Below are positions 20,581-31,289 of a stretch of DNA of 64,000 nt, in pieces (position 1 is the first letter of the stretch; each line of letters opens with the position of its first letter). Below the pieces are notes generated by a model. The model was not told the origin of the DNA. It saw only the letters and a list, made by a program, of their open reading frames with translations, and searched no databases. Position numbers and translations under genes: made by a program. The DNA comes from Notospermus geniculatus (taxonomy: Eukaryota; Nemertea; Pilidiophora; Heteronemertea; Lineidae). The stretch lies in NCBI GenBank assembly GCA_002633025.1, contig NMRB01000113.1:283555-347554 (forward strand), written 5' to 3'.

Positions 20581-21947
20581 CTAGCTGGACATACTGGTAC
20601 AATACTGCGGGACTAGGGACAAACCTGTGACGATTGTCCGACGGGTATCTCTCTCTATATCAGTGTCAGGACGTCTGCAATCCGAGACAACATCTGTACA
20701 ATCTACGTCATCTTCCTCAGACCACAAATACGGTGATGTCATCGTAGACACGGTGACCATCTTGACGTCCATATCGACTGGTTTCTCTCCGTGAATATTC
20801 GCATAGTTATGAAACTTTGAGCCCATCTGGAACCCTGGTTGTGCCTTCGATGCGAACGTCGCCATAGCAGAGCAGCACCGCCTGATGCTTTCAGTATACG
20901 CCGCATCTTTCTCGTCAAATGCCGGCAAATGTTCGTAGTCGCCGAGATGAAGTGCTTCCATTTCGACGGCAAAGGAATCACGATTTGCTGCACCAAACTT
21001 CGACGGTATAGAATTCAAGGACTTGGCAAAACTAGAATAGTTCTCATAATTATGCTGCCCTGGGCCAAAGTTGCAGCTCTGTGACCGGAAAAGATTTTGA
21101 TAGTCATGAAAGTCTCGCTGCGGCCCCATTCTCTTCACGGTTTTTATACCGTCCACGTTATCAGTGCTGGCTATATGGCGAAAGTTCGCCCAATCATGTA
21201 TGTCTTTCATTGTCTCGACAACCTTATCCCACTTAGGATTATTCGGAGACCTTGTCGGTGACGAGGCGCTTGACGATGCACTTCCTTCCATCGACCCTGA
21301 AGACATGGAGCATAACCGTTTCCTGGAGCTTCGAGACCGCTGCACCGTTAAATACGGACCGACAATAACACCCTTCACTGGACCTTTCCTGAGATGTCCT
21401 TTATTCGCCATGGCGGTTTTCTTCGTCAAATGACTCTCCAAGAATGCAACATCTTTCTTATTCAACGACCCAATAATCTTGACCTCGTCGGCAACGCTAG
21501 GCAAAGGTTTGGAAAAATCGTCCTCCTTCAGCGCTTTAAAAAGTGGCGCCCAATTCTCATAATCGCGTATGATCATTTTGATGTTTTCATCTTCTGGTGA
21601 AATCTGTTCTATTCTGTCGATCAAGTCTTGCGGTTTGTGCGGCCGTCTCGGCGCCGCTCTGTCTGGGCTCTGATCATCCAGTTGATCCAAGCTACTTTCC
21701 CGTGATCGTTCATAAGACCTTCGCGTAGATGACTTTCCTCGTGCAAGAATCGCTTCCTTCGCAGCTTGTTCCACCTCAAATTTCTCGATGGCGTTATCGA
21801 GGCTTCTTGCCATGGCTAGAACCTTCCCTCTCCACCAACGTTCTGCCATGGACGTTGGCTTTTTACCCTCGTCCGATTTTTTAAACGGTTTGGGGGCGAA
21901 AAGTTTATTGATCATGTCAGATGAGGCGAGTTCAGGTTTCTTCAAAG
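20581..21947 (-). CDS. PLEKHA5/6/7-like: Alternative last exon of the PLEKHA-like gene, copy A
   Basis: Acceptor TCTCACCCAG opens a 1367-nt frame entered in phase 1 and closed by TAG. It encodes about 455 residues: a basic start LKKPELASSDMINKLFAPKP, a Trp-containing helix SMAERWWRGKVLAMARSLD, charged linkers (HKPQDLIDRIEQISPEDEN), a Ser-rich stretch SGSMEGSASSSASS, and tail VPQYCTSMSS. I recognise no domain. An in-frame join to the 30-nt microexon gives KKKGKK-A-LKKPELAS. A polyadenylation signal follows. The exon thus ends a short isoform that has the PH domain but lacks the coiled coils. It could instead be a last exon shared with an unseen promoter. Confidence 0.8.
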
Positions 21948-22779
21948 CTGGGTGAGAATGAGAACAGAAAATTTTCGTAAAGTGGAAATAAATGAGAAAG
22001 CTAGAGAGGAATGGATGGAAGCAGACCTGCCCCGAATCAGATTAGATAGATTTTTAACTGTATAAGTCCATAATAACCCTTCCCAAAGATACCATAGATT
22101 AACATTCTGAGGCCTTTTTATTCAGCAGGTTAGGCCATTGGTTTGACATGACAGCAAGTTTTAGTTCTATGTATAACTCATCTGCCCCCTGAGTCCAGCA
22201 GACGGCATCTTCTGTCAAAGTTTTCTCACATCCTATGGTATTGATTGAAAATTATTTGAAGAAATGTTGTCCCAGTCAACTTTTTGAAGAATGTTTCTTC
22301 GGATTTTTTTCATATCATTTCCATGGCTTTTAGAAAACTTCAACAGAAGGTACTGTCTTCTCAAACTTGGGAGCAGATGAGACAAGGCAAGTCTGTAAAA
22401 TCAAGAATGAAGAGAAAAAAGTTATATAGAATGAAGAAAACGTAACCGTGAAAACTGAAAACAAAATTCTGCATGCACGACTCCAAACCACTGAAAATTC
22501 AAGCTGCTACATATGTAAAACGATTTAAATCATGCAATGCACTTCTGATAATGCACAATGCATACTATACTTCAGTACTGGAAACAACCATGCACACAAC
22601 ACATTGTTCCTAATGCATTTCACATCCTATGATCACAGCACCTATGTCTAGAATGTTACACTAACAAACGCACAACAATGCGAAGTTATACCATCGCTTT
22701 AACAAGACACTGCACGTAGCAACATTAGTACTCGCCTTTCTTGTGAAAAAAGATGGTATACGCTAAGAAAAGTCGGTAC
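21948..22779. other. Intron between microexon and alternative last exon, copy A
   Basis: Homologous to the copy B intron but lacking the SINE (30760-31062) and the Harbinger-like element (31290-32705) present there. A segment at about 22195-22385 (CAGCAGACGGCATCTTCT) recurs at 37303-37495, so it is a dispersed repeat. Confidence 0.6.
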
Positions 22780-22809
22780 CTTTTTTCCCTTTTTTCTTTG
22801 GAGGATGAA
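22780..22809 (-). CDS. PLEKHA5/6/7-like: 30-nt Lys-rich microexon, copy A
   Basis: Acceptor CTTATTTTAG and donor GTACCG flank 30 nt (phase 1 to 1) that encode (I)HPPKKKGKK. It fits the phase of exon 23686-23748 before it and of both possible following exons. The same 30 nt and splice sites occur in copy B. The donor is weaker than consensus, so inclusion may be regulated. Confidence 0.65.
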
Positions 22810-22978
22810 CTAAAATAAGTTACCAGAGTCTACCAGTTTGTTTATATGTGATGTTATGACAGATGAATTATGGGATAGACTTGTACGTCTGCTCAAGGCA
22901 CCACTGAGACGGACTTCAGTAGTCTTCACCGACTGCAGATATCAGTCCTCCCAAGTGTATGGACATGATGAGCGTAGA

Positions 22979-23365
22979 CTTAAGCCAGGCGTACATGGCA
23001 CTTGTGACTGGAAGTAACTGATCTGATCAATCGCTGGTGATGTACGTGCTAATTCGCAAATTCAGCCACTCAGTAAAACTAGGAGCATCTAATCAGTTGT
23101 CATGTCCAGAGCGCATACATCGCACTTGCGACTGGCAGCAACTCAGGTAACATCCGGGGCGATGAGACTCGACGAGACTAGGTTGAACGTGTGCAACTCG
23201 CGGCGACTGGCAAAATCTCAGTTCCAGGAGTCGCAAGGGTGCGTGCATCGAACTTTTCTGGCGACTGATCAGTCGCCTCCAGTTCCACCTAGATCCTCCC
23301 AGTCGCCAGTAGCTCAGTGGCGACTAGTTGTCTCCAGTCGCAAGTTTGATGTACGCTAGGCTTTA
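22979..23365. repeat. Palindromic MITE, GTACATCGCACTTGCGACTGG family, copy A
   Basis: The left end TAAGCCAGGCGTACAT and right end ATGTACGCTAGGCTTTA are inverted repeats; the arms hold CTTGCGACTGG/CCAGTCGCAAG. The same element is in copy B (33117-33507). Relatives are at 46560, 50808, 53196 and 57431. Confidence 0.8.
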
Positions 23366-23685
23366 GTATAGCGGAACACTTCCCAAGACAAAACACTTTT
23401 AATATGTGTTTCAATATTATGATTTGTTGTGTAGATATTCTGGTTAGCAACGTTCACCTACAAGCTGAGATTGAAGCAAAGTATTCTGGACAATGTTTCA
23501 CAAACTTTTGCGTCATTGCGGCCTAGAAATCTCCACTTCTAACATTTTTCAGACCACAAAGCTGCAGTTTATGAACCACTCTCCAGTATATTAATTCCCT
23601 TTACCAGCACAAGATGGCGTCCAAGATATTCAAGCATGGTTACAAGATAATTTGTAAGTTTGTCCGCATCGTTTTGATAACTTAC

Positions 23686-23748
23686 TTCGCTTGTCTGAGC
23701 CTTCGTTTGTCCGATCAACGACTGGTCTCTTTCCCTGGCTGGGGTCTT
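23686..23748 (-). CDS. PLEKHA5/6/7-like: PLEKHA-like 63-nt exon, copy A
   Basis: Acceptor CATGTTTCAG and donor GTAAGT enclose 63 nt (phase 1 to 1), encoding EDPSQGKRPVVDRTNEGSDKR. It is a polar linker following the 70-nt exon. Copy B differs by few bases. Confidence 0.83.
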
Positions 23749-23836
23749 CTGAAACATGGAACAAACGACCCATTAACTTTAGGAATACGAAGTTGACGAC
23801 CTGTCAGCACCAAATTCAGAACTAGCGGTTCTACAG

Positions 23837-24110
23837 CAGGGGCGGATCCAGGATTCTGGTAAAGGGGGCACAGAAGGCCACTGGTGGACCAATGAAGGCG
23901 ACTGCCAAAGTCGCGAAGCTACGGCAGGTTGTGGGGCTCTCCCCCAGAAAAGTTTCAAATCTAGTAGGCCGTTGGTGTGATTTCCCAGCATCTGGGGGAC
24001 AAATTACAAGGCAATTCTGTAGCACATCGAAAAAGGGCAATTTTTCTAACGTTGGTCACCGAAAAATGGGGGGGGGGCATGGCCGGGTGTGCCCCCTGGA
24101 TCCGCACCTG
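23837..24110. mobile_element. hAT-like MITE with 5-bp target duplication, only in copy A
   Basis: The element starts CAGGGGCGGATCCAGG and ends CCTGGATCCGCACCTG, flanked by TACAG on both sides (23832-23836, 24111-24115). Copy B has the uninterrupted site, with TTTTACAGATAATATTGG at about 34343, so both the ends and the duplication are certain. Confidence 0.9.
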
Positions 24111-24587
24111 TACAGATAATATGGTTGATGAGAGTTGCCCTTTTTATCACTTGAAGAACAGGTCAAAGAATCAAACCTACAATGTAGAGGCGACAGGCAC
24201 CCATTTTTCCACTACACCATTCTGACAGCTTTCGGGTCAGATATATGCCACAATGATACCCTGCACAAGAACCAAGGACACAACCATAATAAGCACCAAC
24301 TCAAAACTGCAAAGTACACACTGCCGCATAGATTTCAGCTTGTCAGGACATCATCATGCACAAAGTTTGATTGGTAAGGTAATTAATCGGACATGTCAAT
24401 CAAAATTCTATGACAGAGTACACAAACCTTGGATGAATAACCCCAGATTGCACCAAAGAATAAATTTGTCTAGCAAGATAACGGAAATCCGTAGAAGCCT
24501 TCATAATTAACACTGAGTTTGTACCAAGTACACTCTTCATCCTACCAAGACAGGATTGTATATCCTTAGTGCTGATCTTGAATTATG

Positions 24588-24976
24588 CAGGCCTCAACTT
24601 AAGGACTGAAAGGGGCAAGGCAAAATCAGCAACCAGGGAGGGCACACTGCCTTCACAGGTCTCCAAAATATTAGGGCAAAAAGGCAATTTTGCTTGATCA
24701 CTTTTCATGATGTTAATGTTCAGTAATTCCCCAGCACTGTGCAGCATGGTCAGTGTGGAAAAATCATCTGTATAGTTGGGTAATTAGTAGGATTTGGGCA
24801 ATTTGTGGGATCTGTATGCCTTTTGAGAAGCAAATTTTACCGGGGCACCTCGGCAGTTGATTGGGGCAGGAAGGCTACTATTGCCTTATCAACAAGTATT
24901 TTTTTGAGGGCACAAAGGCAAATCAGTGAGGCATCGACGGCAATGCCTCCGTTGCCTTCGCTTAAGTTGAGGCCTG
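24588..24976. mobile_element. DNA element with CAGGCCTCAACTTAAG ends, only in copy A
   Basis: Terminal inverted repeats CAGGCCTCAACTTAAG and CTTAAGTTGAGGCCTG are flanked by ATTATG (24582-24587, 24977-24982). The interior has GGCA-rich words also seen in the Harbinger-like element of copy B. Non-autonomous, about 389 bp. Confidence 0.8.
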
Positions 24977-25049
24977 ATTATGCATATAAGACTTTGGCCA
25001 CTGGTACAATTCAAGAGAATTTGTCATGAAAAGTAGATTTATTTCTCAC

Positions 25050-25119
25050 CTCTTTCAAATGGCCGGCCCTCAAGATCCTCTGCCCTTTGCTGGGTCTCGT
25101 AATAAGAATCAGGAGCATC
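25050..25119 (-). CDS. PLEKHA5/6/7-like: PLEKHA-like 70-nt exon, copy A
   Basis: Acceptor TTTGTTACAG and donor GTGAGA enclose 70 nt (phase 0 to 1), encoding DAPDSYYETQQRAEDLEGRP followed by FER. It joins the large exon before it and the 63-nt exon after it in frame. Copy B encodes the same peptide. Confidence 0.85.
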
Positions 25120-25144
25120 CTGTAACAAATACATTATTTATTAT

Positions 25145-25705
25145 GCTATGTTCCCAGTATCACGAATCACGCCACGATTGAAATCGTGGAGTAATCGTGG
25201 TGGTCCTATCAGATCCTGAGGTCAGTCGTGGCAATCGTATTGATCGTAGAAAAGTTTTGGACAGTTCAAACATTTTGGTAGGTTCCCAATTGAAATCATG
25301 GTCTTAATCGCGGAGTAATCGTGGTGATCCTATCAGATCTTGAGGTCAGTCGTGTTCATCGTAGAAAAGTTTTGGACGGTTCAAAAATTTTCTACGATCA
25401 ACACGATTGCCCTCACGACTGACCTCAAGATGTGATAAGATCTGATAGGATTACCATGATTACTCCACGATTAAGACCACGATTTCAATCGTGGCGCCAT
25501 TCGTGCCACCTGAAATTGACCAATCGTGACCATATCGCATCCAAGCGCACCAAATCGTACCAGAATGTATAGACTCGCATACAGAACGTATCAACTCGCA
25601 TCACCTTGTATCCAAACGTGAAACTTCAAAGAAGTAAACAAATATTCCACGATCAGCTACGAATGGCCAATCGTGATGTTCGTAACAGACCACACGACAG
25701 TGGGA
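25145..25705. mobile_element. MITE-like insertion with ATCGTGG repeats, only in copy A
   Basis: About 550 bp between GTTCCCAGTATCACGA and CGACAGTGGGAAC, imperfect inverted ends, filled with direct and inverted copies of AATCGTGG/CCACGATT. Copy B lacks it and reads straight through TTTATTAATCTGTTGC. The target duplication is not clear. Confidence 0.6.
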
Positions 25706-25821
25706 ACTAAGCATTAATCTGTTGCATACATAATGTACATGTCAAATGAGGTCATCACTCAACACTGTACGATACAACTATCGTCATTGACGATCGGCAA
25801 AGCTGTGGTGGGATTTCTCAC

Positions 25822-27379
25822 CTTTTGACCCGGTGGAGGCGATTCTGGGAACTGGAAGTACGTCTGCTGGTTGTATCGCTTAAACTCGTTCTCCGCGGCG
25901 TCCATGAAATCCTTCTGCGTATTCGGTGTTTTAGTTTCAGCAAGTTCACGAATGATTTGATCTCGATAGACGACCGGTAGGGGTGGACGGTTTGGGAATG
26001 CAGCCGAGTCATAGCTTGCATTATGACTCACATTCCGACTGTCCTCACGAGGCATAATATTTTCGTAGATATGTTCCGATCTCGCATCCATACTGAGATC
26101 ATGTTTCGGCAAAACCTGGATCGGCGGATTTGAAGCGGACGGATTCTGTGTCTCCCAACTTCCTCTCTCATCATATCTACTTCCAATAGATGGCTCTCCT
26201 GCACCGTGCCTAAAATTATCAGAATCATACCCCTGCCTATCAAAATCTGGCCGATACCCCCCATCAAAGTCACTTCTAGCACCATTGTATCCTTGGGCCT
26301 GCGAATCTTGCGGACCCTGCAAATCATGCCGACCTAGTTCATTCTGATGCCACCTCTGTAAGGACTGAAGCGCTTCTGCTTTGCTGGGAACGTTTTTATC
26401 CTGAGCAGAGCGATCGGTGAAAACGCTATCGCTACCGTCACCATCTCCTGCTAGTGATTGTCGCTGGCTGTCACCCTGCTCTGTTCGAAGATGCACCCCG
26501 GGGACTTTCAGATGCCCACTGGCATCACCGTGTCCTGAATTTTTCACGGGTGCCCTATCATCGTGCCCACGATCTTGGCCTCCATAATCTTGATTGCGTT
26601 GATCATAACCGTGGTTATCATAACCAAGCTTATATGTCTCACCACTAGGTGGCAGTCTGTCACTCGTCCAGCGTGCATCGGGATCACCAAACGAATCTCG
26701 ATACCCAGACCTCTGATCATAATCATACGGTTGGTTCTGCTCTGACCGGTTCAGACTGCCATATTCCCGCGGTTTCGAGGTACCGGGAATCGGTTCAAAC
26801 GTCCTAGTGAGAGAATCCGTATTGCTATGACCAGGACTACTGAACTGAGGTCTGTAACCCATATCTCCAGGTCCTGAGGTCCGTAGGCCATTGTCTCGAT
26901 AGCTATTTTCCCTATCACTATATGAATCTTGTCTCTCCAATCTCCTCCAACCCGGCACATGATCACTTCCACGATACGGCACGTCCCTCCGATCATACGA
27001 ATCATATCCGCGTTCACTGTAAGAACCACGTGCATCAGCATCACAATATGAGTTACCCTGACCTTCGCGGTCATAGCGCCCTCTATCACCATACCTTGAA
27101 TCAGAATACCCATAACCGTCACTCCCGTTTGCATCCCTGAAATTACCGTTATCACGTTCATACCCAGGACTAGCCCACCCACGATTCGGATAACTATCAC
27201 TACCGCCATGAGGGGGCGCTTGCATACTATTTTGAGGATATTGCTCAGGAAAGCCATAGTCATCAAGATCATTGCCACTGATCACAGAATTATCGTTTTC
27301 GTCCACCTGTCGTCCGGGGTGATTACGGAATTTGTCAGCAGTCGGCCCGTTCGGAAGGCGTGGCGGTCCCTGGTCCACG
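25822..27379 (-). CDS. PLEKHA5/6/7-like: PLEKHA-like large post-PH exon, copy A
   Basis: Acceptor TTCATTTCAG and donor GTGAGA enclose 1558 nt (phase 2 to 0, 519 codons). It follows directly on the PH domain with VDQGPPRLPNGPTADKF and then becomes a disordered Tyr/Gly/Asp/Arg/Ser-rich chain (RGYDSYDRRD, GYDNHGYDQRNQDYGGQD). Near its end are HIYENIMP, a Pro-rich FPNRPPLPVVYRDQ and FPESPPPGQK. Tyr-rich and Pro-rich motifs would suit phosphorylation and SH3 or WW binding, but that is inference. Roughly 25 residues differ from copy B. Confidence 0.88.
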
Positions 27380-27694
27380 CTGAAATGAAATTTGGTATTT
27401 CACTATCAGGTTCTCAATTGGTATTTCTAGAAGGGAAAATCTGATTGGTGGTTTAACAATTTGGGTTTTCATAACAATCTACATCTTGATATCCTTTTCA
27501 TCCATATTGAAATTGAAGCAGCGCCGCTCTGGTGGCTTTGGTCTAAACTATGGTCAAGGGTCCCGCTGTGTTGTACAAAGACATATTCCCATTATTATGA
27601 CATCCTGGTGCGCATAAAACATTCTGACCATAGTTTTTAGGTCACGACCAGAGCAGTGCACCTTTGGTCCTAATTTCTAAAACCAGAATCTCAC

Positions 27695-27804
27695 CTTGGA
27701 TCCCTCTGTAAGATCGTAGCGAGGCTCAGAGCATTCAGCCATCTTTGCATCTCATCACGCGTTTCAGCAGCAAAAAAGTACGTTTGCATATTTTCATGTT
27801 CAAC
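27695..27804 (-). CDS. PLEKHA5/6/7-like: PH domain exon 3 (C-terminal helix), copy A
   Basis: Acceptor TTGTTTACAG and donor GTGAGA enclose 110 nt (phase 0 to 2). The peptide VEHENMQTYFFAAETRDEMQ continues RWLNALSLATILQRDP. It contains the last beta strand (TYFFAAET) and the C-terminal alpha helix with the near-invariant Trp of PH domains. From memory, the pattern H-x-x-M-x-T-Y-x-F is that of the PLEKHA5/6/7 group. The PH domain of this group binds phosphoinositides. Confidence 0.92.
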
Positions 27805-27900
27805 CTGTAAACAAGAAATAACACGTCCCTTTTTTATGCAACATGTCAGCCATAGTGACAGGCGGTGATGTTTTTACTAGTGCTTTTATACAGTGGTTTA

Positions 27901-28077
27901 CAGGGGCGGATCCAGGATTTGGGAAAAGAGGGGGCGCCCTCTGCCACTTAACATTGAAATCTGCGGTGAATTCCAAAGATCTGCTCCAAATTCCAGAATT
28001 TCATGGTCGATTTTACAGATTTGTTGGCCGAAAGAGGGGGTGCATGCCCCCATGCACCCCCCTTGGATATGCACCTG
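27901..28077. mobile_element. hAT-like MITE with 5-bp target duplication
   Basis: It starts CAGGGGCGGATCCAGG and ends GGATATGCACCTG, flanked by GTTTA (27896-27900 and 28078-28082). Copy B carries the same insertion start at 37964, cut by the n at 38000, so this insertion preceded the A/B split. Confidence 0.85.
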
Positions 28078-28134
28078 GTTTATAATGCACACTGAGAACA
28101 AAAATTATCCACACCGACATCACCAAAAACTGAC

Positions 28135-28235
28135 CTTGAAGGCAAATCTTCTCGTAATGCCGTCATCTTTATCACAGGTATTGACTTTATAGCTCGGAAG
28201 AAGAATGGACCCAGATGACTGCGACTCACTGTCGT
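28135..28235 (-). CDS. PLEKHA5/6/7-like: PH domain exon 2, copy A only
   Basis: Acceptor TTGTTGCAG and donor GTCAGT enclose 101 nt (phase 1 to 0). The peptide DSESQSSGSILLPSYKVN then ITRRFAFK gives the central strands of the PH domain; G-S-I-L-L-P-S-Y is the classical PLEKHA signature strand. The phase matches PH exon 1 (39101-39176), which ends on a lone G: together LFFYK-D-DSESQ. The counterpart in copy B would fall at the assembly join at 38000 and is missing. Confidence 0.92.
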
Positions 28236-28479
28236 CTGCAACAACAATGTAAACAATTGACTACATTGGAATTGAATGATTGATTTCGGTGAAAAGCCAA
28301 AAAAATTGATTGGGCTCTCTGGCGCAATAGGAGTCAGCCGCGCATATTGCCAAAAGATGGCTGCAAAGTTCTAGCGGACCAATACACAGGCAAATCCACG
28401 TGATTGATGCTCGATCAAGAATGAATGGGTCCGCTATATGCATTGAATTGGGCCGTAGTGACACCTATTGGTAGTATTA

Positions 28480-28936
28480 GGGAAATGAAAGGATCCAGAT
28501 AGAAGAGGAAGATTTCCGTCACGCGCGTGCCCGAGCTTAATGTGGCATAACTGACTTGATCCGTTTCGCAAGGTAAAATTCACACTTCCCAGATACTAGT
28601 TTCATAGATTTACGTAATATAAATGGATAAAATACTAATGATAAATTCAAAACTATGCTCCTGCCTATACTGCCTATGCTCCTGCCTAAACTCCTACCTA
28701 TGCACCTGCCTATACTTTTGATTATGCTCATGCCTATGCTCCTGCCTATGCTCCTGCCTATACACCTGCCTATACTAGTGCCTATGATCCTGGCTATACT
28801 GCCTATGCTCCTGCCTATACCCCTGCCTATACTCAGCATTGTTGCTAAGGATTTGGCCAGACGGGTCAACGGGTGGTCTGGGGGTCCTCCCCCAGAATTT
28901 TTTTTCCAGAAGCCCTGAGATGCGATTTCCTGTCAC
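28480..28936. other. Junction between tandem copies A and B
   Basis: Copy A homology to the upstream contig ends near 28480 and copy B begins near 28937. Between them are unique sequence, a 12-bp satellite array (28654-28833) and, from 28834, the terminus CAGCATTGTTGCTAAGG plus about 90 bp resembling the left end of the composite element at 18647. Confidence 0.7.
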
Positions 28937-29037
28937 CCCACTTTTTTCGAAAAGCGGGGAGATAATAACAACTGTCACTTGTTTGGAGTGATCACTACAT
29001 TCCTGACAAGTGAAGAAATATCATTTCAAACCACTTT

Positions 29038-29043
29038 TTTATT
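29038..29043 (-). terminator. Polyadenylation signal AATAAA, copy B
   Basis: Minus-strand AATAAA about 170 nt after the stop of exon 29212-30578, in the same context as in copy A. Confidence 0.6.
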
Positions 29044-29211
29044 CCCTCAGAGAAAATCCACAAGCAAAGACTAACATACAAAACAAAGAACAGCCACAGA
29101 TTATTAGTAGAAATCAAGAAATTTACGTCAAGGCCAGAGAGTGAAGGTCAGTTGAAGAAGTTCAAGGTCAACTCAAGGTCAACTGAAGGTGAAGGTCATG
29201 CACACAGAATA

Positions 29212-30578
29212 CTAGCTGGACGTACTGGTACAATACTGTGGGACTAGGGACAAACCTGTGACGATTGTTGGACGAATATCATTCTCAATATCAGTGTCAG
29301 GACGTCTGCAATCCGCGACAACATCCGTATGATCTACGTCATCTTCGTCAGACCACAAATAAGGCGATGTCATCGTAGACACGGTGACCATCTTGACGTC
29401 CATATCGACTGGTTTCTCTCCGTGAATATTCGCATAGTTATGAAACTTTGAGCCCATCTGGAACCCTGGTTGTGCCTTCGATGCGAACGTCGCCATAGCA
29501 GAGCAGCACCGCCTGATGCTTTCAGTATATGCCGCATCTTTCTCGTCAAATGCCGGCAAATGTTCGTAGTCGCCGAGATGAAGTGCTTCCATTTCGACGG
29601 CAAAGGAATCACGATTTGCTGCACCAAACTTCGACGGTATAGAATTCAAGGACTTGGCAAAACTGGAATAATTCTCATAGTTATGCTGCCCTGGGCCTAA
29701 GTTGCAGCTCTGTGACCGGAAAAGATTTTGATAGTCATGAAAGTCTCGCTGCGGCCCCATTCTCTTCACGGTTTTTATACCGTCCACGTTATCAGTGCTG
29801 GCTATATGGCGAAAGTTCGCCCAATCATGTATGTCTTTCATTGTCTCGACAACCTTATCCCACTTAGGATTATTCGGAGACCTTGTCGGTGACGAGGCGC
29901 TTGACGATGCACTTCCTTCCATCGACCCTGAAGACATGGAGCATAACCGTTTCCTGGAGCTTCGAGACCGCTGCACCGTTAAATACGGACCGACAATAAC
30001 ACCCTTCACTGGACCTTTCCTGAGATGTCCTTTATTCGCCATGGCGGTTTTCTTCGTCAAATGACTCTCTAAGAACGCAACATCTTTCTTATTCAACGAC
30101 CCAATAATCTTAACCTCGTCGGCAACACTAGGCAAAGGTTTGGAAAAATCGTCCTCCTTCAGCGCTTTAAAAAGTGGCGCCCAATTTTCATAATCACGTA
30201 TGATCATTTTGATGTTTTCATCCTCGGGTGAAATCTGTTCTATTCTGTCGATCAAGTCTTGTGGTTTGTGCGGCCGTCTCAGTGCCGCTTTCTCTGGGCT
30301 CCGATCATCCAGTCGATCCAAGCTACTTTCCCGTGATCGTCCATAAGACCTTCGCGTAGATGACTTTCCTCGTGCCAGAATGGCTTCCTTCGCTGCCTGC
30401 TCCACCTCAAATTTCTCGATGGCCTTATCGAGGCTTCTTGCCATGGCCAGAACCTTCCCTCTCCACCAACGTTCTGCCATGGACGTTGGCTTTTTACCCT
30501 TGTCCGATTTTTTAAACGGTTTGGGGGCGAAAAGTTTATTGATCATGTCAGATGAGGCGAGTTCGGGTTTCTTCAAAG
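29212..30578 (-). CDS. PLEKHA5/6/7-like: Alternative last exon of the PLEKHA-like gene, copy B
   Basis: Identical length (1367 nt), acceptor position, phase and stop to 20581-21947. By eye about 16 of 454 residues differ, clustered in the first 100 and last 50 residues (for example DEGKK to DKGKK, LDQLDDQSP to LDRLDDRSP, VDCTDVVSD to VDHTDVVAD). The central 371 nt (29699-30069) are identical to copy A. No frameshift or stop is present, so both copies look functional or are alleles. Confidence 0.8.
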
Positions 30579-30759
30579 CTGGGTGAGTACAAGAACAGAA
30601 AATTTGCATGAAGAGGAAATAAATAAGAAAGCTAGAGAGGATGGTAGCAGACCTGCCCAGACAAGATTAGATAGATCTTTAAATGTACAAGTCCACAGCC
30701 TAACCCTTCCCAAAGAGACCGTAGTAGATTAACTTTTGAGGTCTTTTTAAAGTTAAAAG

Positions 30760-31062
30760 TTAAAGTTCGAGTTTATATTCTGATATCAACAACGGTAGAG
30801 GTGTCATCCGACTTTACACTTTAACCCCAGTCTATCCTGAAACCTTTCAGTAGAACTCAGATGAGCTGCTCATTCAGCGCTACAATCTGAGCATTTCTGA
30901 CCGGTATCCATTTATACACCTGGGTGGAGAGAGGCCAGTGAGGCAAATAGACTTGCCCAAAGTCTCACGCCCAGTGGGATTTGAACCTGGGACCCTCTGA
31001 CTGCTAGTCGGAGACCCGAACCACTACACCACCATGGCTCCCCTCACCACTGTGGCTCAGCC
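30760..31062 (-). mobile_element. tRNA-derived SINE, only in copy B
   Basis: On the minus strand a tRNA-like head GGAGCCATGGTGGTGTAGTG carries an A-box-like TGGTGTAGTGG and a B box GGTTCAAATCC. It is followed by a body with CCACCCAGGTGTATAAATGG and a tail of AACTTTAACTTT type. It is flanked by AGTTAAAAG at both ends (30751-30759, 31063-31071). Copy A lacks it. The body resembles the conserved central domain of several marine invertebrate SINEs, but I cannot name the family. Confidence 0.85.
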
Positions 31063-31289
31063 AGTTAAAAGCCATTGGTTTGACATGACAGAAGTTCAGT
31101 TCTATGTATAAGGTATTAAAGTCTGTAGAATCAAGAATGAAGAGAAAAAAAGTTATAAGAATGAACAGAATGTAACCCTGAAAACGGAAAACAAAATTCT
31201 GCATGCAAGGCACCAAACCACTGAAAATTCAAGCTGCTATGATTTAAATCATGCAATGCACTTCTCACAAAAATGCATACTGTACTTTA

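Noticed and set aside
22195-22385. Candidate exon shared with 37303-37495
   Set aside because: It recurs as a dispersed segment at non-equivalent positions in A and B, lacks a consistent open frame, and looks like a repeat.
26751-27278. 175-codon frame rich in Met, Val and Ile (also 36579-37106)
   Set aside because: Same-strand shifted frame of the large exon; the Tyr/Gly/Asp-rich frame has the splice sites and phase match.
30960-31041. Apparent tRNA gene
   Set aside because: A and B boxes are present, but it is followed by a SINE body and tail with target duplications; it is a SINE head, not a functional tRNA.
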